Both the position numbers and the translations under genes were made by a program. Positions 44,432 to 52,791 of a stretch of DNA of 58,792 bases are shown in pieces. The notes under the pieces are model-generated. The model ran no database searches and was not told the origin of the DNA. It saw only the letters and a list, made by a program, of their open reading frames with translations. How positions within the stretch are numbered: the stretch's first letter is position 1; each line of letters begins with the position of its first letter. Source of the DNA: Halorientalis salina (GTDB lineage Archaea > Halobacteriota > Halobacteria > Halobacteriales > Haloarculaceae); NCBI RefSeq assembly GCF_005049285.1, contig NZ_SOSC01000015.1, positions 1-58,792 of the forward strand, written 5' to 3'.

Positions 44432-45484
44432 ATGGACGACATCAACTTTGCAGTACTCGGAACTGGTGGCATCGGACGACGAACGCTCGAAGTTTCCCAA
44501 GACAAGGACAATCTCAGGCCGGTCGCGGCCTGTGACCGCCACGGCGTCGCCGTCGACCACGACGGACTGGACGTGGACGAACTGCTCGCGGCGACAGAGG
44601 GCAACATCGCGAGCGACGGTGGCGCAACCGCCGCCGCCAACAACGCCAACGGCGGCGTTAAGCAGTCCGGTCATGACAAAGGTGTCGCGGCCTCGGTGCA
44701 GGCTGACCCGACCGAGACACCCATCGAGGACATTATCGATGCTAGCGATGCTATCGACGCCGTGCTCATCGCGCTACCGAACTTCGAGCACGACTTCATC
44801 CCTCGTGTCGCAGACCGCTTTGCAGAGGCCGACTACGAGGGCGTACTCGTCGACGTGCTCAAGCGCTCGCGCGTCATCGACTTGCTCGACGAGAAGGCCG
44901 ACACGTTCGAGAATTCGAGAATTTCCTTCGTGTGTGGAGCCGGTGCCACGCCGGGACTCCTGACTGGGGCCGCGGCCATCGCCGCCCAGTCGTTCGTCGA
45001 AGTCAAGTCGGTCGACATCTGGTGGGGCGTCGGTCTCAAATCCGGCTACGAGGACAACCGCGGCACCGTCCGCGAGGACATTGCTCATCTGGACGGGTAC
45101 ACCATCGAGGACGCCCGCGAGATGAGCGACGAGGAGATCGAAGCCGTCATCGACGATCACGGGGGCGTCATTGAATTCGAGGACATGGAACACGCAGATG
45201 ATGTCCTGCTAGAACGAGCCGGCATCTGTGACAAAGAAGACGTGACCGTCGGTGGCATCCTCGACGTGACCTCCGATGCAAAGCCCACGACGACCACTGT
45301 CAGGGTTACCGGGACAACCTTCGACGGCGAGACCGGCACGAACACGTTCCAGTTGGACGATGACACCAGCATGGAAGCGAACGTCAACGGTCCGGCGCTG
45401 GGGTATCTGAAGGCGGGCGTTCGTCGCAACCGCGCCGGGGAGTACGGCGTGTTCGGCCCGGCCGATCTGATGCCCGGCTTCTGA
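44432..45484 (+). CDS. Rossmann-fold NAD(P)-dependent oxidoreductase, saccharopine-dehydrogenase-like
   Basis: The protein has 350 residues from the ATG at 44432, one base after the bioB stop, so both are read together. The dinucleotide-binding loop AVLGTGGIGRRTLE is at the N-terminus, and 'DAIDAVLIALPNFEHDFIPRVAD' (quoted in part) and 'SFVCGAGATPGLLTGAAAI' mark the second half of the cofactor fold. An Ala/Asn/Gly-rich insert of about 25 residues lies near 60-90. The C-terminal half has no motif I can assign. The tight link to bioB suggests a role near biotin or pimelate metabolism, but this is a guess by position. Confidence 0.75.
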   Translation: MDDINFAVLGTGGIGRRTLEVSQDKDNLRPVAACDRHGVAVDHDGLDVDELLAATEGNIASDGGATAAANNANGGVKQSGHDKGVAASVQADPTETPIEDIIDASDAIDAVLIALPNFEHDFIPRVADRFAEADYEGVLVDVLKRSRVIDLLDEKADTFENSRISFVCGAGATPGLLTGAAAIAAQSFVEVKSVDIWWGVGLKSGYEDNRGTVREDIAHLDGYTIEDAREMSDEEIEAVIDDHGGVIEFEDMEHADDVLLERAGICDKEDVTVGGILDVTSDAKPTTTTVRVTGTTFDGETGTNTFQLDDDTSMEANVNGPALGYLKAGVRRNRAGEYGVFGPADLMPGF

Positions 45485-45589
45485 GGAGCGTCGTTTTCGG
45501 CCCACGGTGGAATCTCACACATACACGCTATTTTTTCGACACGAAGGATAGATGACTGACCACGGATTTAACCCGGCTTCGTGACATCC

Positions 45590-45650
45590 TCCGCGCCGTA
45601 AACGGAAGGGGATCGAAGATCCCTCAGGCAGTCGGGCAAAGCCCGACGAC
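45590..45650 (-). ncRNA. Relic of a TnpB element right end and its RNA hairpins
   Basis: TGACATCCTCC at about 45580-45590 matches the end of the TnpB element at 55845. Two short perfect hairpins follow: GGGATC-GAA-GATCCC (45609-45623) and GTCGGGC-AAA-GCCCGAC (45631-45647). They lie where the omega RNA of the broken tnpB at 45733-46036 would be. Confidence 0.45.
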
Positions 45651-45732
45651 GGGGTGGCTTCCCGGCACGGGAATACCAGCTACGTTTCGCTGTTGCTGGC
45701 AGAGGGTTCCGACCCGTGGAACGTCGAGAGGG

Positions 45733-46036
45733 TCATCTACGAGGGTTCTCGCTCGTCTCTCGGTGTCGTTCGAAAGACGCGTCGCGTCTTTCGTGATCAC
45801 GAGACGGCTCCGCCGTCTCGAACGAGGTCTTGGCGCTGTCACAGGTGCTCCCATCCCGTGAGATGTCATCGCCCGCCGGTTTCAGCGGTAGGCTCTCACC
45901 CCACGGGTCATGGCGGTCAGCGATGTTGACCGCCGCGTTGATGTCTGCGTGGTACTCCGATACCCAACACTCGTCGTTCTGGCACCGGAACTCGTCGCCG
46001 TTCCGGTGCCCGATGTGACCACACTCGTATCTTCCG
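45733..46036 (-). pseudogene. tnpB: C-terminal fragment of tnpB
   Basis: The minus strand reads YECGHIGHRNGDEFRCQNDE, then CWVSEYHADINAAVNIADRH and a Ser/Arg/Glu-rich tail to TGA 45733-45735. This is the second half of the zinc ribbon plus the last RuvC Asp (HADINAAVNI) of a TnpB. Everything upstream, including the first two catalytic acids, is gone; the sequence joins directly to an IS110 fragment near 46036. Confidence 0.75.
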
Positions 46037-46118
46037 CGCTGTCGCCACGATTGCTTTCTGCGAGTTCTCTCGACTCGCTAACCGCTCGTAGAAGCGACTC
46101 AGATACTCGTCGTTACAG
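46037..46118 (-). pseudogene. Fragment of an IS110-family transposase
   Basis: About 80 bp on the minus strand (CTGTAACGACGAGTATCTGA onward) matches the intact IS110 transposase at about 52330-52413 with a few substitutions. It encodes the end of the Ser-containing C-terminal domain (NDEYLSRFYERLASRENSQK). One edge fuses to the tnpB fragment and the other to the end of the transducer gene. Confidence 0.75.
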
Positions 46119-47435
46119 TTCGGATTGGATATCGAGTTCGTTCAATGAATCAACGTCACGGCTGATCTCTTCGATTTGTGCGGTCTGTTCCTCGTTGGCG
46201 GAGGCGATCTGCTGTGCTTCATCGGCAACCTGCTGGAAGCCATCTGTTGTCTCGTCAACCATTGCTGCAATTTCTTCAGCACTCGCAGCTTGATCGTCGG
46301 TCGCGGCTGCGACTTCGTCGATCCCATCGGAGGCCTCCTCGACGACTGAGGCGATCTCTTGGAACGTTTCGCTCGAACTGTTGACTCGTTCGACGCCATC
46401 TTCAACGACCTCGTTGGTTTGTTTGAGGCTCTGGACTGTGTCGTCAGTGTTCTCGCGGATGTCACCGACGATGGATTCGATTTCACTGGCGCGTTCTTGT
46501 GACTCCTCCGCGAGACTCTTGACCTCGTCGGCGACGACGGCAAAGCCCTCGCCGGCCTGACCAGCGCGTGCGGCTTCGATGGAGGCGTTCAGCGCCAATA
46601 TATTCGTCTGGCTCGCGATGTCGTTGATCACATCGACGAGTTCGTCGATCTGCTGGATGCTCTCCTGGAGTTCCTCGACGTCACCCATCACGTCATCGGA
46701 CGCTGACTCCACCTGGTCCATGATCTCGATCGTTTCGGTGGCCTCATCCTCTCCGTTCTCCGCCTTTTCACGTGCCGTATCGCTGATCCCTTGGACTTCG
46801 TCGGCTGTGGCGGCGATCTCCTCGACAGTCGCGCTGAGCGAGGACACCTCGCTCGCCACTTCGCTGATGGACTCGAGTTGGTTGCTCGCCTGCGCGCTGA
46901 TGTCCTCGGAGTTCTCGGCGACGTGTTGGGATGAGACTTTCAGGTCGTCGACGGCACTCTTGATGTTCCCAGTCGCCTCGCGTCGCGTGGAGATGTCGTG
47001 AAAGGTCTCGCTAATCCCGACCACGTTCCCCTGCTCGTCGTGAATCGGTCTGACCACCAGCTCGGTGGGAATCACACGCCCGTCGTAGCTCTCCTTCTCC
47101 ACCTCGACGCGGATCTCGTCTTGCCCCTCATCGACGATCTGTTTCAGCGTACAGTTCGGGGTCCCGCACACCTCAGGGTTACAGAACTGGTCGAAACACT
47201 TCAGCGAGTCATTCTCTTCGGCTTCGACGCCACCCATCTCTTTCATCATCTCGTTTTCGAGGACGACGTTGAACTCCAGATCGAGAATCCGCATTGCAGC
47301 TCCCGTCGACTCCATGATGGCACGAATATTGTTCTTGAGGGTTTCTCGCAATTCCTCTTCTGCGAGTTGTTTCCCTGCAAAAATGCTCTGTGAATGGTCA
47401 GACCTACTAGATGATGTTGTTCTCTTACTGGCCAT
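46113..47435 (-). CDS. Soluble transducer with a PAS domain carrying four evenly spaced cysteines
   Basis: The protein has 440 residues. A PAS-like domain (about 35-155) contains Cys80, Cys85, Cys90 and Cys95 (LKCFDQFCNPEVCGTPNC), a C-x4-C-x4-C-x4-C set that could bind a metal or sense redox state. The coiled-coil signalling domain follows, with the tip [20 protein letters not shown]. No membrane helix, so it is cytoplasmic. The stop codon (TAA 46113-46115) lies within the IS110 fragment, so the native C-terminus may have been trimmed by that event. AT-rich TTTAAAAAACTC, centred 28 nt upstream of the start, is a likely TATA box. Confidence 0.88.
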   Translation of the reverse strand: MASKRTTSSSRSDHSQSIFAGKQLAEEELRETLKNNIRAIMESTGAAMRILDLEFNVVLENEMMKEMGGVEAEENDSLKCFDQFCNPEVCGTPNCTLKQIVDEGQDEIRVEVEKESYDGRVIPTELVVRPIHDEQGNVVGISETFHDISTRREATGNIKSAVDDLKVSSQHVAENSEDISAQASNQLESISEVASEVSSLSATVEEIAATADEVQGISDTAREKAENGEDEATETIEIMDQVESASDDVMGDVEELQESIQQIDELVDVINDIASQTNILALNASIEAARAGQAGEGFAVVADEVKSLAEESQERASEIESIVGDIRENTDDTVQSLKQTNEVVEDGVERVNSSSETFQEIASVVEEASDGIDEVAAATDDQAASAEEIAAMVDETTDGFQQVADEAQQIASANEEQTAQIEEISRDVDSLNELDIQSEL

Positions 47436-47494
47436 ACTTTGGCGTACAAAATCGAGTTTTTTAAATTGTTAGGTTTATTCTCAGGTTATGACAT

Positions 47495-47629
47495 TCATTG
47501 GTTTAAACGACTGATGGTATCAGTATACTCCTTCTCCACATCGGCATGAGAGGCCTGATTGTAGCTACACTGCGGATCGTGAGCGTTCGTGCACGAACCA
47601 CAATCGGGACAGAGATAGTCACCATACAT
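47495..47629 (-). CDS. Possible 44-residue cysteine-rich microprotein
   Basis: The frame from the ATG at 47629 reads MYGDYLCPDCGSCTNAHDPQ, then CSYNQAS and an acidic tail, ending at TGA 47495-47497. CPDCGSC plus a later Cys could hold zinc, in the manner of the many small CPxCG proteins of haloarchaea, but the second pair is not standard. An in-frame stop lies just upstream of the ATG, fixing the start. No clear promoter; it lies between the transducer and PadR genes. Confidence 0.35.
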   Translation of the reverse strand: MYGDYLCPDCGSCTNAHDPQCSYNQASHADVEKEYTDTISRLNQ

Positions 47630-47702
47630 ACTGAGAAACGTCTACGACGGTCGCACAACCGCAATATTGACACAAAAGGTTTGGAACAGAACTCTGCTCG
47701 AA

Positions 47703-48035
47703 CTAGATCTTGTTGGCGATGTCGCTGAGCCGATCGTCGTAGTCCTGGATCAAGTCTTTTCCAGTGTTCGTGAGATGGTACAGGTTGGTTCGCTTGTCAA
47801 GCTCGGACTTTTCGATGAGGCCTTTGGAGACGAGGTTGTCGAGATTGGGGTACAGCCGTCCGTGGTTGATATCTTCGTCGAGCACGGCTTCCAGTTCGCG
47901 TTTGATCCCGAGCCCGTACGATTCCTGACTGCTGACTTCGAGTTCTGCGATCGCGTACAGAATTTCTTTCTCGAACGTGAGTAGGTCAACTGCCGATACC
48001 GGTTCGTTCTGTCGGGGGGATTCTGATGAACTCAT
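47703..48035 (-). CDS. PadR-family transcriptional regulator
   Basis: The protein has 110 residues from the ATG at 48035 (MSSSESPRQNEP). The winged helix is plain: 'FEKEILYAIAELEVSSQESY', 'GLGIKRELEAVL', 'GRLYPNLDNLVSKGLIEKSE' and the wing 'DKRTNLYHLTNTGKDLIQDY'. PadR proteins act as dimeric repressors. The short length and lack of a long C-terminal helix place it in the small haloarchaeal subgroup. Its target is unknown. Confidence 0.9.
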   Translation of the reverse strand: MSSSESPRQNEPVSAVDLLTFEKEILYAIAELEVSSQESYGLGIKRELEAVLDEDINHGRLYPNLDNLVSKGLIEKSELDKRTNLYHLTNTGKDLIQDYDDRLSDIANKI

Positions 48036-48403
48036 GGTGGGGGAGAGTTGGTCTGTTCCCGGAATACTGCACTCAGGGCACGTTCGTTGCACGTCCGCGA
48101 TTTCCTAGTTGTCTGGCAGATTTTAATGTTTCGCTTCTATTTCCTGACTGTCAAGATCTACTGCATTGTGGTCGACTTCGAATTGGGATTGGATGCCGCC
48201 ATGGAACCGGAGGAACCAGTCTTGACATAGACCTGGTCGCGTTTTGGACCCCGGACAGTTGATCGCCAGTCGAACTGATAGCCGACAACGACTCGGCCTT
48301 ACTTGTCGACAGTGCCGAGTTCGTAGTCGCTTTCGGGACCCTTCCACCCTCAGTAGTGGGTTCCATCTCCAACAGGTGCGTCGACGACACTACCGTCGTA
48401 TAC
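48036..48403. other. 368 bp upstream of padR and before the IS630 copy; no gene seen
   Basis: Contains the padR 5' region and mixed sequence leading to the IS630 left end. No frame has supporting features. Confidence 0.5.
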
Positions 48404-49464
48404 CTATAGTATCCGGTAGAACTTTTTACTCGAAATGTGTTGCAGTAGACAGTGGATCACCTTGACGAGATCTCTGTCGAAGAACTGCAAAGAGCTCTCG
48501 ACAATGTAGAGGGAAAGAAGCCAACAAAACGGCTATTAGCGGCAATCGCGTACAAGAATGGAGTCACACAAACCGAGTTAGCCGGGTGGTACGATGTCGA
48601 GTGACGCACAATCTATAGCTGGCTCAAGCGACTCGAGACCGACGAGTCGCTTGAGCAGGCTGTATCTGATGATAAACGAACTGGGAGAAAGCGTAAGCTC
48701 TCAGAATTACAGCAAGAAAAATTCGAAGAAACAGTTCACGATCCACCCGAAGAAGTCGGGATCGACGCGCCGGCGTGGTCGCCGGCGGTCGCCCAGGAAT
48801 ATCTTCAGGAAACGTACAATGTCGAATACTCAATCCCGAGTTGTCGGCGGTTGTTGAAAGAAGCGGGATTGAGTTATCAGAAACCACGCCGTTCAGCCGC
48901 CGAAGCCGACGAAGGCGAGCAAGAAGAGTTCCACGACGAACTCAAAAAAAGCGGCGGGAGATGGACACCACCGTAGTCTGCCTCGATCAAACCAAGAAAT
49001 CCCTCCACGTCAAACCGCGTGCCGCGTGGTTTTTGCGCGGCAGGCGGCCCTTTGTCGAACTGTCTGGCCAACGCGACTGGACGTATCTACTGGGCGCGAT
49101 TACCGAGAACGGTGATCGCTTTTTCTCCTGATTTGAAGAGTACGTCACCGCCGATCATGCGAAACATTTCATTCTTGCGTTATGCAAAGAATTTGAAGAT
49201 GATTTGATCGTCGTGTTGGATGGAGCACCGTATTTTCAGGCGTCGGCCGTCACGGACTTGGCGGCCCGTGACGACCTCGCCTTCGTTACGCTGCCTTCGT
49301 ACTCGCCGGAGTTGAACCCGGTCGAGGAGTGTTGAAGACAGCTCCAAGCGGCACTCAGCAATCGGTTCTTTGACTCGCTCGACGATCTTACAACAGCGAT
49401 CGACACCGCTCTCGACCAACTTTCCGTTCTCAAAGTGAGCAATTACTTCTAGTGTTTACTATAG
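48404..49464 (+). mobile_element. IS630-family element, decayed copy 2
   Basis: The left end CTATAGTATCCGGTAGAACT and the right end, read inward, CTATAGTAAACACTAGAAGT are imperfect inverted repeats. Length 1,061 bp. The body is closely similar to the copy at 7432-8491 and in the same orientation. Confidence 0.85.
48452..49452 (+). pseudogene. IS630 transposase, copy 2, with three nonsense codons
   Basis: It follows the same two-frame plan as copy 1, with the seven-A shift site at 48944-48950. Three in-frame TGA codons interrupt it: 48602-48604 (CGA in copy 1), 49129-49131 (CGA in copy 1) and 49333-49335, right after the Cys that follows the catalytic Glu (copy 1 has TAG at the same codon). 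The final TAG is at 49450-49452. The catalytic Asp (CLDQT, VVLDGAPYFQA) and Glu (PELNPVEEC) codons survive. Confidence 0.85.
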
Positions 49465-49480
49465 GATCGGGTGGCGAGGC

Positions 49481-49807
49481 TCACTCGCCATCGCTATCTG
49501 CGAGGAAGTCTGAGGTATCTCGCTCCATTGCAGACTCGAAGGCGTCTTTTTCCGCTTCCATCTGGTCGATTTTCTCGCCAAGGAGAACCCGAGCGACATC
49601 TTCGCCGATTTCATCGCGGCTGTATCGTTCGTAGACCGCGATCTCGTCTTGTTCGTCCAGCGACCGGCGGAGCATCTCAACCAACCCAGTTCGGGCAAGC
49701 TCGCTCACATTGACTCCGCCAATATGTATCTCATCAAGGATCTCCGCAGCCTCTTTCTCGGCCCCGGCACGGAATTGTATCGTTTTATCGTAGCTTGAGC
49801 CGCTCAT
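49481..49807 (-). CDS. Small ribbon-helix-helix-like regulator or antitoxin-like protein
   Basis: The protein has 108 residues from the ATG at 49807 (MSGSSYDKTIQF); the frame is open further but adds nothing conserved. The N-terminal strand KTIQFRAG and two helices (EKEAAEILDEIHI, NVSELARTGLVEMLRRSLDE) suit a ribbon-helix-helix DNA-binding fold, followed by a charged helical tail. No toxin gene is adjacent. The gene lies 17 bp beyond the IS630 right end. Confidence 0.65.
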   Translation of the reverse strand: MSGSSYDKTIQFRAGAEKEAAEILDEIHIGGVNVSELARTGLVEMLRRSLDEQDEIAVYERYSRDEIGEDVARVLLGEKIDQMEAEKDAFESAMERDTSDFLADSDGE

Positions 49808-49830
49808 AGAGAATGGTTTGCTGCGGAAGG

Positions 49831-49840
49831 GGTTATATGT
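49831..49840 (-). promoter_or_regulatory. TATA box for the ribbon-helix-helix-like gene
   Basis: Reads ACATATAACC on the minus strand, centred 29 nt before the ATG at 49807. Confidence 0.6.
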
Positions 49841-50356
49841 TATGACGTGTAAAGACTTGTCAGTACATTTTTCTGGGTAACCCAATCACGCGAAGAGTAT
49901 TCCAATTTGTGGCCGCTGTTAATTCTCTAACTAAAGGTAGCTCCGTCCGTTTATCGGACCAAAGCCTGCAGCGCCTATGGGTTTGAGCGCTAAAAACCAC
50001 CCGACAGCGCAGCGAGTACCGGTTGAACGGGTGCGCTTTTGCTTTCGTTCGCTGGTTGAATGGAGGGAGCAACTCTCACTGGGATCTGCGTCCATCCAAC
50101 CTGGCAGCAGTTGAGAAAAACAATCGCTGATCGACGGATGGTCGCTGTGTACGCTGTATCACTGACCTCAGTCGGAATAACTCAGGTTCTGTCAAGAACA
50201 GCATGCTGAATACGGAGGTTATATTCTTCACAGCATTCTCGTTTATCTCTGGCCGATCGGTTCGGCGTGCTGGCACCAACTGATTCATACACCGGCTACA
50301 AAAGAAGGGGCCATAACGGATGAGATCGGTGGCTGTTCAGGTGCCTTCTTCGCTCG
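49841..50356. other. 516 bp with no supported gene
   Basis: Two frames of 70 codons on the minus strand (49860-50072 and 50076-50288) lack family features and promoters. The stretch near 50160-50240 may be eroded transposon DNA, but I cannot identify it. Confidence 0.45.
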
Positions 50357-50833
50357 CTATGGGACCTTGATGTAACCGAAGCCAAGTTCCTGGAGTCGGG
50401 CAAGTTCGCCAACGGCAGAAGGAACGGGTTCGACACCGTCGATCAAATCGTCTTCCGTGAGTTCGAACATGTCCATGGCGTTCTGGCAGACTCGGAAGGT
50501 GACTCCGCGCTCCTGCAACGAGTTGATGCGGTCGTAGAATTCGTTCTCCTGGCTCGACGGCGTGTAGATCTTGATACCCGGACCGTTCGCGAGGAAGACG
50601 AGTTCCTTCACGGGCACCGTCTCGTCCGCCAGCAGGTTCTGTGCATTCATCAGAGCGCCCTTGTAGGCAGTCATCTCACCACTTGACAGGTGAAGGACCG
50701 TCTTCGCGGGCGGCGACGGGCGATCATCCTGGGCCTGTGTCCCGCGCTTCTCACGCGTCGCACTGGCTGTCCCACTTCCGAAGAGGAGGGCACCAAGCGT
50801 TCCGGCGGCCGAAACAAAGCTTCGTCGTTCCAT
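50357..50833 (-). CDS. Exported DsrE-like protein
   Basis: The protein has 158 residues. The N-terminus ERRSFVSAAGTLGALLFGSG is a twin-arginine-type signal ending near TASA, so it should work outside the cytoplasm. The rest is a DsrE/DsrF-like domain: 'KTVLHLSSGEMTAYKGALMN', 'KELVFLANGPGIKIYT', 'ERGVTFRVCQNAMDMFELTE' with the single Cys at the place used by this family, and a final 'LARLQELGFGYIKVP'. DsrE proteins carry sulfur on that Cys. Partner genes are not nearby. Confidence 0.85.
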   Translation of the reverse strand: MERRSFVSAAGTLGALLFGSGTASATREKRGTQAQDDRPSPPAKTVLHLSSGEMTAYKGALMNAQNLLADETVPVKELVFLANGPGIKIYTPSSQENEFYDRINSLQERGVTFRVCQNAMDMFELTEDDLIDGVEPVPSAVGELARLQELGFGYIKVP

Positions 50834-51190
50834 GCAAGTCGCCTTGGCACGGGACGGGTTATTGTGTTGTGGCGAAATTGTTCCGCATTCACAGCCAGTA
50901 CAGCAACTTCGATTCTTCCAGTTTCCTACGGCTAAGTCGGTTGTTTCCGATTTGGTACTGTCTCGTCTTCGACTATCAGTGCAGATTGGGTATTGGTTCC
51001 CTCATCTGTAGGTGCCTGTACAGACCGTTCAATCTCGCTCTCGGTTGGCATAGGCACCGTGCTGAATATGCGGACACAGTGAGCAGCCAACTCACTGCAG
51101 TCCAGCGTGTACTCACCATCTTATGAAGGGTCCGATGACCCATTCTCATCTAAAAACTCCTGCTGGCAACTGCTATCTTGATACAGCGAG
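50834..51190. other. Intergenic DNA before the IS110 element, 357 bp
   Basis: No gene is visible. The left end of IS110 probably lies close to its right edge, near 51170-51195. Confidence 0.45.
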
Positions 51191-51195
51191 AGAAT

Positions 51196-51480
51196 CCCGC
51201 CCTTCCCGTGAGTGACGAGTGTTCCGACGCTCAGTCGGAACCGAGGAGCGAACAGGGCGGGAGTGACTCGATGGAAACGCTGCTACTCCATGAGAGCGTG
51301 AAACAAGACATGGGGCGCAAGAGACCGAACGCGATTCCGTGCCTCAGAGCACGTGGGAGTGACTGGTCCGTGTGCGAAAGAAGCCGAGTCATGGGCGTTA
51401 CAGCCCGACTGGCGCGCCGCGCGCCAGTCGGGAAAGCCCGAATAGGTGAATCTCTGCTTCACGCACTGGCGTCCCGGGTG
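51196..51480 (+). ncRNA. Candidate bridge RNA in the IS110 5' region
   Basis: Nested pairing is visible: CCCGCCC (51196-51202) with GGGCGGG (51255-51261) enclosing GTTCCGAC/GTCGGAAC (51221-51228 with 51234-51241). A second long hairpin, CCCGACTGGCGCG with CGCGCCAGTCGGG around CCG, lies at about 51403-51433, 55 nt before the ATG. IS110 recombinases use an RNA from this region with two loops that pair to target and donor DNA. The guide loops cannot be assigned without knowing the element ends. Confidence 0.5.
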
Positions 51481-51488
51481 AACAGACC

Positions 51489-52487
51489 ATGTACCTCGGA
51501 ATTGATGTCCACAAACGGTACGCACAGGTGGCAGTAATGGATGAGGCTGGAGAGATCGTCGAAGAGGTTCGCGTCGAGAACGCGAACCTCGACGACCTCG
51601 CCCAGCGGTATGCTGGCGCACAAGCCGCAATTGAGGCGACCAGCAATTACTACCACATCCACGATACGCTGTCGGAGCATTTGGATGTGACCGTTGCTCA
51701 CCCGAAGGAACTGAATCAGATCGCTGACACCGACAAGAAAACTGATCGCGTCGACGCGAAAGAGCTAGCGCGGATGGTGCGGCTGAACTCGGTGCCTGAG
51801 AGCTATGTTCCGACCGACGAGATCAGGGAAGCCCGCGCACTCGTGCGCGGGCGACAGTCGTTAGTCGAACACCGGACAGAGTATGCCAACAAGATTCACG
51901 GATTGCTCTCTGATCACGGCATCAGCGAGGATGTGAAGCCGTTGACTGATGAGGGACGAGAGTTCCTGCGGGAACTCTCGCTCCCGACGCCGTGGGATTC
52001 GGTGCTGGAGTCGTATCTCGAAGTGATCGAGACGTTCACCGAAGAGATCCAGAACCTCGAAGAGTGCATCGAAGAACGCGCTGGGTCTCTGAAGGAGACC
52101 CAGCTGCTGATGACGATTCCCGGTGTGAGTTACTACACAGCATTGACGATCTACGCGGAGTTGGGTGAAATCAGTCGGTTTGACGGTGCCAAAGCGGTTG
52201 TCAGTTACGTCGGATTGAACCCGGTGATCCGCGAGTCCGGCGACTCGCGGATCGAGGGGAGCATCTCGAAACGTGGATCAAGTCGCGTCCGGTGGTTGCT
52301 CGTTCAGGCTGCTCATACAGCAGTCCACACCTGTAACGACAAGTATCTGAGCCGCTTCTACGATCGGTTAGCGAGTCGAAAGAACTCGCAGAAAGCAGTT
52401 GTGGCGACAGCGCGGAAGATGCTGGTGTCGATGTACCACATGCTCACCCGAGGCGAAGTGTACGATCCACCTGGTGTAAGCGCGTAG
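51489..52487 (+). CDS. IS110-family transposase (DEDD recombinase)
   Basis: The protein has 332 residues. The RuvC-like DEDD acids are Asp6 (YLGIDVHKR), Glu49 (AAIEATSNY), Asp86 and Asp89 (TDRVDAKELA). The C-terminal half carries the family's 'TIPGVSYYTALTIYAELGEI' helix-hairpin-helix and 'ISKRGSSRVRWLLVQAA', with the Ser used as a nucleophile in the proposed mechanism. Intact; the only apparently active transposase in the right half of the window. Confidence 0.93.
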   Translation: MYLGIDVHKRYAQVAVMDEAGEIVEEVRVENANLDDLAQRYAGAQAAIEATSNYYHIHDTLSEHLDVTVAHPKELNQIADTDKKTDRVDAKELARMVRLNSVPESYVPTDEIREARALVRGRQSLVEHRTEYANKIHGLLSDHGISEDVKPLTDEGREFLRELSLPTPWDSVLESYLEVIETFTEEIQNLEECIEERAGSLKETQLLMTIPGVSYYTALTIYAELGEISRFDGAKAVVSYVGLNPVIRESGDSRIEGSISKRGSSRVRWLLVQAAHTAVHTCNDKYLSRFYDRLASRKNSQKAVVATARKMLVSMYHMLTRGEVYDPPGVSA

Positions 52488-52497
52488 ACGAGGAATC

Positions 52498-52524
52498 TGA
52501 GGACCGCCGACCGGGCGGTCCTCA
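52498..52524 (+). repeat. Perfect 11-bp stem hairpin after the IS110 gene
   Basis: TGAGGACCGCC pairs with GGCGGTCCTCA around GACCG. It may be part of the right end or stop transcription out of the element, but there is no T-run after it. Confidence 0.6.
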
Positions 52525-52791
52525 GCGGCCGGCCGAGGCTTTCCATGAGCGACTGCTGTCGCCAGACCGCGACCGCACCGCATCACGATGAGGACCGCCT
52601 ATCGGCCGGAAGGGGAGCAGATTCCGAGGCGGCGTAATCATTTTGTCGCCAACGGTGGTTTGTTCAGGTAGCAGCGTTTTCCATAGGTGAATCGCGTAAG
52701 CTCTGTACTCCTACTGGACTCCGTCATTGGGTAATGCCATCAGCACGATGAATATGCTTAACAAAAATCGACCTTTATAGACGACAATTCC

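Larger units (their letters stand above)
51180..52600 (+). mobile_element. IS110-family element (approximate limits)
   Basis: One intact transposase gene lies between a roughly 300-nt structured 5' region and a 3' tail with a strong hairpin. IS110 elements lack terminal inverted repeats, so the exact ends cannot be read without an empty site. A fragment of a related copy is fused to a tnpB relic at 46037-46118. Confidence 0.6.

Noticed and set aside
50076-50288. 70-codon minus-strand frame that could be an old transposase end
   Set aside because: Only a vague resemblance (VFSMLFLTEPELFRL) and no partner boxes.
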